Notes: a model not told the origin generated them from the letters alone. A stretch of DNA of 64,000 nucleotides from Spirosoma utsteinense (GCF_014282275.1 NZ_VFIA01000005.1:124001-188000), one strand, 5' to 3'. Positions 8,255-17,661 are shown, numbered from the stretch's first letter. Made by a program: numbers and translations.

Positions 8255-10867
8255 ATGAAACCCCCTCGTCAACCGCCCTCCCCGCCCCGATGGGCTCAGC
8301 GACTCCTGAGCTGGTGGGGCCATCCGGATACCCGGGAAGAAACGCAGGGCGACTTGCTTGAACTGTACGATTACTGGGTGCAAACGGCCGGCAAACGACG
8401 TGCCGACTGGCGCTATAGCCTGAGTACGCTGAAACTGCTGCGGCCGCTGGCCCAAACGAATACAACACAGTACCCATCCCCTTTTTTTCTCAACGCTACC
8501 ATGATTCGCAACTATTTCATAATCGCCTGGCGCAACCTGATTCGCAACAAAGCGTTTTCGGGCATCAATATTCTTGGGCTGGCCCTCGGCATGAGCTGTA
8601 GTTTACTGATCCTGCTCTGGGTACAGGACGAACGGGGTGTAGACGCTTTTCACGCGAACGGTAGCCAGTTGTATCAGGTATATGAACGGCAGTATTACGA
8701 TGGCAAGATTGAGGCAAACTACTTCACGCAGGGGCTACTGGCCGACGAACTGAAGCGGGTTATCCCCGAGGTGCAGCTGGCCAGCGGTCTGGAGGACATT
8801 GCCCCTATCACCTTTGAAGCAGGCAAGACGATCAACAAACAGAACGGCACGTTTGCCGGGGCCGACTTCTTCCAGATGTTTAGCTACCCCCTGCTACAGG
8901 GAACACCAGCAACAGCCCTGAGTCGTCCGGGCGGCATCGCTGTCTCACGCCGGATGGCCGAGCAGTTTTTCGGTAACGCGGAGCAGGCTATCGGGAAATC
9001 CATTCGCTACCAGGATAAGGAAGACCTGCAGGTAACCGCCGTTTTCGAGAATATACCGGCTAACTCATCCCAGCAGTTCGATTTTCTGCGCCCCTGGGTC
9101 GACTTTGTCAAACTAAACGAATGGGCGAAAAACTGGGGCAATACCAACCCACTCACCTTTGTGCAGCTCCGCACCGGAACCGACCCCGTAAAAGTCGAAG
9201 CAAAAATCAAGGAGTTCATTTACCAGTACCGGGCTAAAAACACCGGCTCCCGTACTGAACTGGCCTTGCAGCCTTACCCGGAGAAGTACCTGCACTCCAC
9301 CTTTAAGAACGGGCAGGTCGACGGTGGCCGGATTGAATACGTTCGCCTGTTCAGCCTGGTCGCACTTTTCATCCTGCTCATTGCCTGTGTCAACTTCATG
9401 AATCTGGCCACCGCCCGCTCCACCAAACGGGCCAAAGAAGTGGGGGTCCGGAAAGTAATCGGTGCTGTTCGTTCCGCCCTGATGGGGCAGTTTGTGGGGG
9501 AGGCCATGCTTATCACATTCCTCGCCATCTTAATCGCCGTAATGCTGGTTTCTGTGCTGCTGCCCGGCTTTAGTATGCTCACCGGCAAGCAATTGACGCT
9601 ACCCATTGACCAGCCACAATTTTGGGCCATGCTGCTTGGCTTACTCGCACTGACCGGTTTGGTATCGGGCAGCTACCCCGCCTTTTTCCTGTCGTCGCTG
9701 AGTCCGGCACGTGTGCTGAAGGGAGGGGTGACATTCAAGGCCGGGGCTACCCTGTTCCGGAAAGGGCTCGTTGTTTTTCAGTTTTCCCTATCAATCATTC
9801 TTATTGTCGGCATGATTGTCATGTACCGCCAAACGGATTACATCCAGACCAAGAATCTCGGCTATAATCGCGAAAACCTTATCTACATCCCCCTGGAAGG
9901 TGATCTGTCTGCTAAGTATGACCTGCTTAAGGAAGAAGCAGGCAAGCTCCCCGGCATCCTCAGCCTGTCCCGGATGCGCGAATCACCTACCCAGATTGGT
10001 CACCACATAAACGATGCTAACTGGACGGGTAAAGACCCGAACCTCGTCACCTCCTTTGCCAATACGGCCGTTGAGTATGACTTCGTAAAAACGATGAAAC
10101 TGCAATTAAGCGAGGGACGGGATTTTGACCGGAGTTTCGGAATAGACTCCCTTAGCTACCTCATCAACGAAACGGCCCTGGCCAAGATCGGCTACAAAAA
10201 CCCCATCGGCAAACCGTTGTCCTGGGGACAGCGCCAGGGTACCATCATTGGTGTGCTGAAAGATTTCCACTTCACCTCCATGCATCAGGCGATCGAACCA
10301 CTGATCGTCCGGCTCGATAACAAACGGCAGTGGGGTACTATTCTGGTCCGTACCGAAGCGGGTAAAACCAGCGAAGCCCTTGCGGGTCTGGAAACCCTGT
10401 GCCGGGAATTAAACCCTAAATTTCCCTTCACCTACCAGTTTTCGGACCAGGAGTTCGACAAGCTCTACAAGAGCGAGCAGGTTGTTAGCCAATTGGCCAA
10501 TTACTTTGCCCTACTGGCCATTTTCATCTCGTGCCTGGGTCTGTTCGGCCTGTCGACGTTCACCGCCGAGCAGCGTACCAAAGAAATTGGCGTGCGTAAA
10601 GTCCTTGGTGCCTCCGTGGCCAGTGTCGTCACCTTGCTCTCGACCGACTTCCTGAAACTGGTCCTAATTGCCCTCGTCATTGCCACACCCGTCGCGTGGT
10701 ACGTTATGAACCAGTGGCTGCGTGGTTTCGTGTACAAGATCGACATTGAATGGTGGATGCTTGCCGTAGCGGGTTTGGTCGCTGTCTGCATCGCGTTTGT
10801 AACGATCAGCTTTCAGAGTGTCAAGGCGGCCCTGATGAATCCGGTGAAAAGCTTGCGGTCGGAATGA
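8255..10867 (+). CDS. Orphan ABC-type permease, FtsX/MacB family with prefix domain (2)
   Basis: The product has 870 residues from ATG 8255, 2 nt after the previous permease stop; this start gives the prefix domain (PPRWAQRLLSWW, EETQGDLLELY). The frame is open further upstream, but that part lies over the previous gene. Architecture is as in permease 1: prefix, membrane segment, periplasmic domain, three segments, then the same pattern again. Its N-terminal 75 residues and the DNA encoding them are nearly identical to those of permease 3, which points to duplication or gene conversion. It is cotranscribed with padR 1 and permease 1. No ATPase partner is seen. Confidence 0.88.
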   Translation: MKPPRQPPSPPRWAQRLLSWWGHPDTREETQGDLLELYDYWVQTAGKRRADWRYSLSTLKLLRPLAQTNTTQYPSPFFLNATMIRNYFIIAWRNLIRNKAFSGINILGLALGMSCSLLILLWVQDERGVDAFHANGSQLYQVYERQYYDGKIEANYFTQGLLADELKRVIPEVQLASGLEDIAPITFEAGKTINKQNGTFAGADFFQMFSYPLLQGTPATALSRPGGIAVSRRMAEQFFGNAEQAIGKSIRYQDKEDLQVTAVFENIPANSSQQFDFLRPWVDFVKLNEWAKNWGNTNPLTFVQLRTGTDPVKVEAKIKEFIYQYRAKNTGSRTELALQPYPEKYLHSTFKNGQVDGGRIEYVRLFSLVALFILLIACVNFMNLATARSTKRAKEVGVRKVIGAVRSALMGQFVGEAMLITFLAILIAVMLVSVLLPGFSMLTGKQLTLPIDQPQFWAMLLGLLALTGLVSGSYPAFFLSSLSPARVLKGGVTFKAGATLFRKGLVVFQFSLSIILIVGMIVMYRQTDYIQTKNLGYNRENLIYIPLEGDLSAKYDLLKEEAGKLPGILSLSRMRESPTQIGHHINDANWTGKDPNLVTSFANTAVEYDFVKTMKLQLSEGRDFDRSFGIDSLSYLINETALAKIGYKNPIGKPLSWGQRQGTIIGVLKDFHFTSMHQAIEPLIVRLDNKRQWGTILVRTEAGKTSEALAGLETLCRELNPKFPFTYQFSDQEFDKLYKSEQVVSQLANYFALLAIFISCLGLFGLSTFTAEQRTKEIGVRKVLGASVASVVTLLSTDFLKLVLIALVIATPVAWYVMNQWLRGFVYKIDIEWWMLAVAGLVAVCIAFVTISFQSVKAALMNPVKSLRSE

Positions 10868-10949
10868 TCAATGGATAATATAAAATAAGTAATGTAGCTC
10901 ACTCTCATTCCTAGTTACGCTCCTCATTGGTCATTATTCAGTATCAATT

Positions 10950-13544
10950 ATGAATTCACCACCCCGTTGGGCACAAAAGCTTCTGGAAGTTTTTAGTGAC
11001 CCCGATACGATGGAAGAAGTGCAGGGCGACCTGCTCGAACTCTATGACCACTGGGTGCAAACAATCGGTAAACGACGCGCCGACTGGCGCTATAGCCGGA
11101 GTACGCTGAAACTGTTACGCCCGCTGGCCCAAACGAATACGACACAGTACCCGTCCCCTTTTTTTCTCAATCCTGCTATGATCCGCAACTATTTCAGAAC
11201 CGCCTGGCGCAATCTGGTCAAGAATAAATTTTACTCCTTTATCAACATTTCGGGCCTGACCGTCGGGCTGGCGGTTGGCATTCTCATTTTACTGTGGGTG
11301 CAGGATGAGTTGAGCTTCGACCGGTTTCATACCCAGTCGTCGTCTATCTACCGGCTCGAAAACTGGGCGGGTACCGGCAGCAGTCGGCAAATCTGGACAG
11401 CAACCGTTGCGCCCATTGCGGGCTTTGCCAAGCGCGAAACGCCAGAGGTAAAAGATGCCGTTCGGCTAACGGAGAACTATGCGTACACGCTGTTCAAATA
11501 CAGGGAGAAGACCATCAGCGAACACAAAACCTTCTTTACTGACCCTACCCTGTTCTCGGTATTTGACTTCAACCTGATCCAGGGCAATCCGGCGAAACCC
11601 TTTCCCAATAACAACTCAATTGTTGTTACCGAAACTACGGCCAAACGATATTTCGGTGATGAAAACCCGATTGGCAAAGTACTGGCGGCTAACGATAACA
11701 CCGCTTTTACGGTCAGTGGTGTTATCCGGGATTTTCCGAAAAATTCGTCTATTCAGGGCGACATGTTTTTGCCAATGTCCCTGTTCTTCAAGAATATTTA
11801 CGCAGATAACAGGGATGGGAAAAACATGGACAACGATTTTTCGCAGTTCAGGTACTACACCTATTTGCTGCTCCAGCCTAACACATCGGTTGCCAGTCTG
11901 GCGACTAAACTGCGCACCATTCACCTCCGCAATAAGCCCGATGATACCGACCTCACCTACCTGTTACAGGCCCTGCCCGATATGCACCTCTACAAAGCCG
12001 ACGGTACGGAAGGAGGCATCGAAACAGTCCGAATGTTCTCTATTATTGCGTTGCTGATTTTAGCCATTGCCTGCATCAATTACGTAAACCTGTCGACGGC
12101 CCGCTCGCTGCTGCGCTCTAAAGAAGTGAGTATGCGTAAAATTGTGGGGGCCGCCCGGAGTCAGTTGTTCATACAGTTTCTGGTCGAAACGACACTCCTC
12201 TTTGCGCTGGCAGCCGCCCTGGCCATAGGGTTGCTGTTTGGCTTACTGCCCTTTTACAATCAACTGTCGGGCAAAGAACTCGTTCTGAATGTCAGCGACT
12301 ACCGTATCTGGCAGATTATCGGGCTGACCATCATCGGTACGCTGGCCGCGTCGAGTATCTACCCGGCGGTGTTGCTGTCGTCGTTTGAGCCGCTGAAAGC
12401 GCTGAAAGGCAAAGTTTCGGCCCGGTTGAGTGAAGCCTCGTTTCGGAAACTGTTGGTCGTGGTGCAGTTTGCCGTTTCGGTTATTCTTATAGCGGGGACG
12501 TTTATCATCAATAACCAACTGCAATACATCCGATCCAAAGAACTAGGCTATGACAAAACGCATGTGTTCGCTTTTTTCATGCGGGACATGAGCAAGCACT
12601 ACGACGCGGTGAAAGCCGACCTGTTAAATCAGCCGGGTGTAGCGGCCATTACCCGGGCCGACGCCGATATTGTTGCGTTGGGCGGCCAAACCGGTGATAA
12701 TGCATGGGATGGAAAAGCACAGGGCGAAACCATGATGATGTACTCTGTAGCGATCGACAAAGACTTCATTCCGTTCTTCAATATGAAGCTACAGCAGGGC
12801 GCCAATTTTACCGGGGCCGTTGCCGACTCGCTGCATTTTATCCTGAACGAATCGGCGGTTAAAGCCGCGCGGCTCGATAATCCTATAGGCAAGCGGTTCA
12901 GACTCTGGAAGCATAACGGAACCATCATCGGCGTGGTAAAAGATTTCCATTTTGCGTCGATGAAGCAGAAGATCGAGCCTTCTATATTTTATTACGAACC
13001 CCAGAACTCAGGGGTTATCTACATCAAGACAACCGGTAAGGAGGCCGAACAAGCCATAGCCTCGGCGAAACAGTCCTGGAAACAATACAATGCCGACTTC
13101 CCATTTGTCTATTCGTTTCTGGACGATGTATTCAATAACCTCTACAAATCCGAACAGCAAACCGGGCTTCTGTTCACTATTTTTTCGTCCATTGCCATCC
13201 TCATTTCATGCCTGGGCTTGTTCGGGTTGGCGGCTTATACGGCCCAGGTTCGTACCCGAGAAATTGGCGTGCGTAAAGTATTGGGGGCCAGCGTTACCAG
13301 CGTCATTCAACTCCTGGCGAAAGACTTTATCCAGTTGGTCCTGATCGCTATTGTCATTGCGGTTCCGCTTGCCTGGTGGGCCATGAGTCTATGGCTTGAG
13401 GGCTTTGCGTATCGAATCGACATTGCCTGGTGGATGTTCGCGATTGCCGGTCTGCTGGCCCTGGCCATTGCCTTGCTGACCGTCAGTTTCCAAAGTATCA
13501 AAGCGGCTTTGATGAATCCAGTAAAAAGCTTACGGAGCGAATAA
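10950..13544 (+). CDS. Orphan ABC-type permease, FtsX/MacB family with prefix domain (3)
   Basis: The product has 864 residues with the prefix domain (PPRWAQKLLEVF, EEVQGDLLELYDHW) and two MacB/FtsX halves. An 82-nt gap separates it from permease 2; the gap holds no clear terminator or the conserved promoter block, so it is probably part of the same transcript. The last 36 coding and flanking bases (13510-13545) are identical to those of permease 1 (8218-8253), although the genes differ elsewhere. It is followed by the GAGACGC element. Function as for the other orphan permeases; substrate unknown. Confidence 0.87.
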   Translation: MNSPPRWAQKLLEVFSDPDTMEEVQGDLLELYDHWVQTIGKRRADWRYSRSTLKLLRPLAQTNTTQYPSPFFLNPAMIRNYFRTAWRNLVKNKFYSFINISGLTVGLAVGILILLWVQDELSFDRFHTQSSSIYRLENWAGTGSSRQIWTATVAPIAGFAKRETPEVKDAVRLTENYAYTLFKYREKTISEHKTFFTDPTLFSVFDFNLIQGNPAKPFPNNNSIVVTETTAKRYFGDENPIGKVLAANDNTAFTVSGVIRDFPKNSSIQGDMFLPMSLFFKNIYADNRDGKNMDNDFSQFRYYTYLLLQPNTSVASLATKLRTIHLRNKPDDTDLTYLLQALPDMHLYKADGTEGGIETVRMFSIIALLILAIACINYVNLSTARSLLRSKEVSMRKIVGAARSQLFIQFLVETTLLFALAAALAIGLLFGLLPFYNQLSGKELVLNVSDYRIWQIIGLTIIGTLAASSIYPAVLLSSFEPLKALKGKVSARLSEASFRKLLVVVQFAVSVILIAGTFIINNQLQYIRSKELGYDKTHVFAFFMRDMSKHYDAVKADLLNQPGVAAITRADADIVALGGQTGDNAWDGKAQGETMMMYSVAIDKDFIPFFNMKLQQGANFTGAVADSLHFILNESAVKAARLDNPIGKRFRLWKHNGTIIGVVKDFHFASMKQKIEPSIFYYEPQNSGVIYIKTTGKEAEQAIASAKQSWKQYNADFPFVYSFLDDVFNNLYKSEQQTGLLFTIFSSIAILISCLGLFGLAAYTAQVRTREIGVRKVLGASVTSVIQLLAKDFIQLVLIAIVIAVPLAWWAMSLWLEGFAYRIDIAWWMFAIAGLLALAIALLTVSFQSIKAALMNPVKSLRSE

Positions 13545-13547
13545 TGT

Positions 13548-13627
13548 GTAGAGACGCAACCCTTTGCGTCTCCTTGACCGGATGGTTTTTGCTGACGCAT
13601 AGGAGACGCAAAGGGTTGCGTCTCTAC
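13548..13627. repeat. Four-armed GAGACGC palindromic element, copy 2 (perfect)
   Basis: A 26-bp left arm (13548-13573) and right arm (13602-13627) are exact reverse complements, and each arm is itself a palindrome: GAGACGCAA, CCCT, TTGCGTCTC. The right end provides the TAG stop of the convergent DoxX-like gene. It resembles the degenerate copy at 926-1035 and probably terminates both flanking genes. Confidence 0.8.
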
Positions 13628-13989
13628 GATACCCCTTGCGTTGGCAAAAAGATGGTTTTATCCCGCAGGAAAGCGGCAATCCAGATCAGCACAAGAGGGA
13701 GGAATGCGTTGAGGGGCAAGCCGTGCGATAGTTCGGTGGCAAGTGCGCCGGCAAAGTAGCAGGAAAGCAAAATAAATCCCAGTTTCATCGTTTTAGGATA
13801 AATGAACAGGGCAGCAAAGCCGATTTCCATCAGGCCTAGGACAAGAACCTTGTCTTCTACCCCCGCTTTCGTGAGGGTGTCGATCACCTCTTTCGACTGG
13901 GTTAACTTCATTACCCCACTGAGAATGGGCAGGCCAGCGGCCAGAACGGTCATCACGATCGTGAGAATACGCATCACTTTTTGGTTCAT
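13624..13989 (-). CDS. DoxX-like membrane protein
   Basis: This 121-residue protein has four predicted membrane segments (ILTIVMTVLAAGLPILSGVMKL, VLGLMEIGFAALFIYP, LGFILLSCYFAGALATEL, FLPLVLIWIAAFL), matching the DoxX-like family of small four-helix proteins. Related proteins are linked to quinone or thiol redox chemistry, but the biochemical role is unclear. The gene is divergent from an HxlR-type regulator, a frequent pairing in bacteria, so HxlR probably controls it. Its stop codon is contributed by the adjacent repeat element. Confidence 0.8.
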   Translation of the reverse strand: MNQKVMRILTIVMTVLAAGLPILSGVMKLTQSKEVIDTLTKAGVEDKVLVLGLMEIGFAALFIYPKTMKLGFILLSCYFAGALATELSHGLPLNAFLPLVLIWIAAFLRDKTIFLPTQGVS

Positions 13990-14070
13990 GATAAGTGCAG
14001 CTTACAGTAACCTTTGGTGGCTACAGATCAGGTAGCAAACCTACCTAAACTAACTATCTTTTTGTAAGCA

Positions 14071-14104
14071 GTATCCCAAAGGATACCACTATACTTCTGG
14101 ATAC
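14071..14104. promoter_or_regulatory. Candidate HxlR operator
   Basis: GTATCC, CAAA, GGATAC forms a perfect 16-bp dyad at 14071-14086, and a third half-site GGATAC lies at 14099-14104. The sites are in the divergent gap between the doxX-like and hxlR-like genes, where an autoregulating HxlR dimer would be expected to bind. Confidence 0.4.
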
Positions 14105-14142
14105 TTCATGGCCGACTCAATACAGTCTGGTATCTTTAATCC

Positions 14143-14547
14143 ATGAGCAAAATTCCTGAGACAGCTTCTCCATCTGTAGGTGGTTTAAGGCCCAGCCATT
14201 CTGCTGCAGACTGCTCACAGAGCTCACAGGCTGTTCAGGACGCCCTTTATGTTCTGAGCGGCAAGTGGAAACTACCTATCATCGTTGCCTTGAGCGGTGG
14301 GCCAAGGCGCTTCGGCGAGTTGCAGCGGCTGGTTTCGGGAATAACGGCCAAAATGCTCAGCAAAGAATTAAAGGAACTGGAAATGAACGAGTTTGCGATT
14401 CGGCGTGTCTATGCAACCATGCCCGTCACCGTCGAATATGAGTTGACTGAATATAGCCAATCACTAAACAGCATTATCGAAGCGTTACGGGACTGGGGCA
14501 TCCAGCACCGGGCCAGAATTCTCGGAAAAGATAGCGTGAAGGCCTGA
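14143..14547 (+). CDS. HxlR family transcriptional regulator
   Basis: The protein has 134 residues. The HxlR winged helix covers about 25-125: DALYVLSGKWKLPIIVAL, then RRFGELQRLVSGITAKMLSKELKELE and the wing VEYELTEYS. Family members are DNA-binding dimers that often sense electrophiles or oxidants through a conserved N-terminal cysteine; one Cys (ADCSQSS) is present before the domain. It is transcribed away from the doxX-like gene and probably regulates it and itself. No downstream partner is cotranscribed: the next feature is the padR 2 control block. Confidence 0.9.
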   Translation: MSKIPETASPSVGGLRPSHSAADCSQSSQAVQDALYVLSGKWKLPIIVALSGGPRRFGELQRLVSGITAKMLSKELKELEMNEFAIRRVYATMPVTVEYELTEYSQSLNSIIEALRDWGIQHRARILGKDSVKA

Positions 14548-14555
14548 ACGCCACC

Positions 14556-14592
14556 TGTCCAGATGCGTACAAAAATTGTCCGTTTCTGGACA
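14556..14592 (+). promoter_or_regulatory. Tandem GKACA dyads upstream of padR 2
   Basis: The order is TGTCC, N6, GTACA, N5, TGTCC, N6, GGACA, with the same spacings as the blocks ahead of padR 1 and padR 3. This is the best-formed copy: both dyads have complete half-sites. It lies just after the hxlR stop. Confidence 0.6.
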
Positions 14593-14614
14593 CTACAACA
14601 AAGAACTACAGTAT

Positions 14615-14649
14615 AAAAAAGGCCATTTCTAATCGGAATGGCCTTTTTT
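14615..14649 (+). terminator. Intrinsic terminator (A-rich/T-rich stem)
   Basis: AAAAAAGGCCATT (14615-14627) pairs with AATGGCCTTTTTT (14637-14649), giving a GC core and T-run typical of a bidirectional rho-independent terminator. It ends read-through from hxlR and sits between the tandem dyads and the padR 2 promoter. Confidence 0.85.
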
Positions 14650-14654
14650 ATAGT

Positions 14655-14671
14655 TTGGCCAGACATTTGTT
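14655..14671 (+). promoter_or_regulatory. Sigma-54-like promoter of padR 2
   Basis: TTGGCCA, five bases, TTGTT matches the element ahead of padR 1 and padR 3. It begins 62 nt after the dyads, exactly one helical turn further than in the other two copies, and ends 29 nt before the ATG when counted from the TTG. Confidence 0.5.
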
Positions 14672-14698
14672 ATACATATACATAACTAATAAACGACC

Positions 14699-15025
14699 AT
14701 GAAGGGAACGTACTTAGGTGAGTTTGAAGAAGTGGTATTACTGGCGGTGGCAATCCGGTCGGGAGATGCGTATGGAGCCGCCGTAGTCACGGAGATCGAA
14801 CGGCAGATGGACCGCTCAGTTAATCTTGGTGCGGTACACTCCGCTCTGAATCGGCTGGCCGAGAAAGGCCTGGTGACGTCAGAATTAGGTGGCGTAACCA
14901 CCGAACGTGGTGGCCGACGAAAGCGTCTTTATTCCGTTACAGCGGCTGGCCGTCGGGCGTTACAGGACGTTCGGCAGGTGCGCAATCAGATGTGGGAGGC
15001 CATTCCTAACACCGCCTGGACATGA
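14699..15025 (+). CDS. PadR family transcriptional regulator (copy 2)
   Basis: This 108-residue PadR winged-helix protein (LGEFEEVVLLAVAIRSGDAYGAAVV, HSALNRLAEKGLVTSELGG, ERGGRRKRLYSVT) is a close paralogue of copies 1 and 3. Its TGA overlaps the ATG of the next permease (ATGA at 15022-15025), so translation is coupled. It probably controls the permease and itself. The AT-rich leader holds repeated ACAT (TTATACATATACATAA), the kind of half-site known from PadR operators, which could be an autoregulatory site. Confidence 0.9.
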   Translation: MKGTYLGEFEEVVLLAVAIRSGDAYGAAVVTEIERQMDRSVNLGAVHSALNRLAEKGLVTSELGGVTTERGGRRKRLYSVTAAGRRALQDVRQVRNQMWEAIPNTAWT

Positions 15026-17661
15026 ACCTTTACCCGCCCCGCCTGGCCACGCGCCTGCTCCACTTATTTTGCGCGCCCCACCGTGTAGACGAGCTGGAGG
15101 ATGATTTAGACGAGCTGTTCCAGCAACGGGTCAAGCAAATTGGCTTGCAGAAAGCTCGCTGGCGTTATGTGAAAGATGTGGTGAGCTTAATGCGGCCTTC
15201 CCTGATGAAACGACAACCAACTAATGCGTATCCAAATCCAGCAACAACGACTATGCTGCGTAATTATCTGAAAATCGCCTTCCGAAACCTGGTCAAGAAC
15301 AAGACATACTCGTCCATCAACATTGGCGGGCTGGCACTGGGTATTGCGGTCAGTCTGCTCATTCTGCTGTTTGTGATTCATGAGCGCACGTACGATCACT
15401 TCCATGCCAACGCCGACCGGATTTTCAGGGTTTATTCTAAAATGAAGTTTGGGGAGCAGGAAATGCAAAGCGAGCGGGTGTCGGCTCGGTTTGGACTGGC
15501 TGTTCAGGAAGCAAATGCCGGTGTGCTGGATATGGTCCGCGTTGCTACAACGCCGGGGCGGGTTGTGATCAAAACCAGTCCGGAACGCAAGTTTTTTGAA
15601 GATAAATTTATTCTGGCCGATCCGTCATTTCTTACCGTTTTCTCGTTCCCGCTGGTTGACGGATCAGCCCAGACGGCACTCCTTCGGCCGATGACCGTTC
15701 TGTTGACAGAGCGTACTGCCGAACGCTATTTCGGCCACGAAGATCCCGTCGGCAAAACGATCACCTATAACAATAAGCTCCGGTTCGAGGTAACGGGTGT
15801 ACTGAAAAATCCACCGTCGAACTCGACCGTGCAATTCGACTTTGTTGCTTCCCTTAAAAGTCATCCGGCTATTGAACGAATACAAAATCAATTCATCAAG
15901 GATGATGAGGTGGCCTTACTGAATCAGCGTGTACAGGGTGGATCATTTCGAACCTACTTTCTACTCAACTCGTCAGCCGATACGGGCCGTATACTTCGCA
16001 CACTGCCTGGATTGGTCAAAGCATCCGGAGGTGATATGCAGGGAACCCGGTATATTATCGACCCGCTAACGAGTGTGCATTTAGGCATGAATTTCGGCGA
16101 CACCGCCAACTCACGCTACCTGACCATCTTCTTGGGCATTGCGGCTCTCATTCTGTTGTTGGCGTTGATCAACTACATGAGCTTAACCACTGCCCGCGCT
16201 ACCCAACGCGCTCGTGAAGTGGGTGTCAGGAAAGTAATGGGCGCGGGCCGAAGCGAACTCGCGGGTCAATTTTATGGCGAGTCAATGTTGATTACGGGGC
16301 TGGCCTTCCTGTTAGCCCTGGTGTTGGTGAAGGTCCTTCGACCACCGTTCTACCAGCTCCTGCAACTCGATATCGACCCGTCGTTTATGTATACACCTGA
16401 ATTCGGACTGGCGGCACTGGGTCTATTGATAACCTGCGTGCTGCTGTCCGGAAGCTACCCGGCCGTGTTACTATCCTCTTTTAGCCCGGTTAATGTATTG
16501 AAGGGCAATCTGACAACCGGTAAAGGAGGCCCCGCTGTTCGCCGGGTTTTCACGGTCATTCAGTTTACGGTATCCATTGGTTTAATTGGCTGTAGTATGC
16601 TGATTTACCAGCAGGTACAGCACCTGCAAAACCGGAAATTAGGGTTGTATAAAGACCGCGTCCTCGTTCTGCCGGTAGATGCCTCCCTTACCCAACAATA
16701 CAGTATATTAAAACACGACCTGCGGCAGATACCGGGTGTGGAGCGGGTAGCGGCTGCGTCGTCGGTACTCTATAAAGAAGGGGGTAGTATCTTTTTTACG
16801 CAATCGCCGACAACGAAGAAAGACATCAGCATTCACGTCTTATCCGTAGACGATCAATTTGCCGAAACCCTCCAGATTCCCTGGAAAAGTAAACCTGACC
16901 CAACACGTTTGGCGGCTCCCAATACCGTTGTCCTGAACGAAATAGCCGTTCGAAAAATGGGAATCGGTAATCAACCTCTGGGCCAGCGGCTGTCATTTGG
17001 ATCGGAGAAGAGTGAAGTGGTGGGTGTGATGCGTAATTTCTATTTTACCGATATCAACGATTCCAACGAACCACTGGCGCTCTTCGTTGCCAAAGATACC
17101 GCCAGTGCCATGGCTACGTTCGGGGGCAGTCTGTACATCCGTATTCAGCCCAGCGCTGATTTACAGCAAACGGTCGGGCGCATAGAAACAGCCTATCATC
17201 AGATCAATGCCGAGAAACCGTTTGAGTATTATTTTCTCGATCAAACCTTTAATAGCATCTACAAATCGGAGGCCCGGTTAGCCAGCTTATTCAGTGTCTT
17301 TACTGGTTTCGCCTTGTTCATTGCTTGCCTTGGCCTGTTTGGACTGGCCGCCTTCACGGCTGAGCAACGCACGAAGGAAATTGGGGTTCGGAAAGTGCTT
17401 GGCGCATCCGTTGCCAGTATCGTTACGCTGCTCTCGAAAGATTTTATCAAGCTGGTTCTGCTAGCCCTGGTTATAGCCTCACCTATTTCCTGGTGGGCCA
17501 TGAACAAATGGCTTCAGGACTTTGCCTACAAAATCGACATCGCCTGGTGGGTATTCGCCCTGGCGGGTGGACTCACCATCGGGATTGCGTTACTGACGGT
17601 CAGTTTCCAAAGCATCAAAGCCGCCCTGATGAATCCGGTGAAGAGTTTGCGGTCTGAGTAG
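15022..17661 (+). CDS. Orphan ABC-type permease, FtsX/MacB family with prefix domain (4)
   Basis: This 879-residue protein has an N-terminal prefix domain (PPRLATRLLHLF, DELEDDLDELFQQR) more divergent than in permeases 1-3, then the doubled MacB/FtsX architecture with eight membrane segments and the conserved end KAALMNPVKSLRSE. The start overlaps the padR 2 stop. A 33-bp stretch in the first membrane-segment region (15271-15303) is identical to 5901-5933 in permease 1. No ATPase gene is adjacent. Substrate unknown. Confidence 0.88.
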   Translation: MNLYPPRLATRLLHLFCAPHRVDELEDDLDELFQQRVKQIGLQKARWRYVKDVVSLMRPSLMKRQPTNAYPNPATTTMLRNYLKIAFRNLVKNKTYSSINIGGLALGIAVSLLILLFVIHERTYDHFHANADRIFRVYSKMKFGEQEMQSERVSARFGLAVQEANAGVLDMVRVATTPGRVVIKTSPERKFFEDKFILADPSFLTVFSFPLVDGSAQTALLRPMTVLLTERTAERYFGHEDPVGKTITYNNKLRFEVTGVLKNPPSNSTVQFDFVASLKSHPAIERIQNQFIKDDEVALLNQRVQGGSFRTYFLLNSSADTGRILRTLPGLVKASGGDMQGTRYIIDPLTSVHLGMNFGDTANSRYLTIFLGIAALILLLALINYMSLTTARATQRAREVGVRKVMGAGRSELAGQFYGESMLITGLAFLLALVLVKVLRPPFYQLLQLDIDPSFMYTPEFGLAALGLLITCVLLSGSYPAVLLSSFSPVNVLKGNLTTGKGGPAVRRVFTVIQFTVSIGLIGCSMLIYQQVQHLQNRKLGLYKDRVLVLPVDASLTQQYSILKHDLRQIPGVERVAAASSVLYKEGGSIFFTQSPTTKKDISIHVLSVDDQFAETLQIPWKSKPDPTRLAAPNTVVLNEIAVRKMGIGNQPLGQRLSFGSEKSEVVGVMRNFYFTDINDSNEPLALFVAKDTASAMATFGGSLYIRIQPSADLQQTVGRIETAYHQINAEKPFEYYFLDQTFNSIYKSEARLASLFSVFTGFALFIACLGLFGLAAFTAEQRTKEIGVRKVLGASVASIVTLLSKDFIKLVLLALVIASPISWWAMNKWLQDFAYKIDIAWWVFALAGGLTIGIALLTVSFQSIKAALMNPVKSLRSE

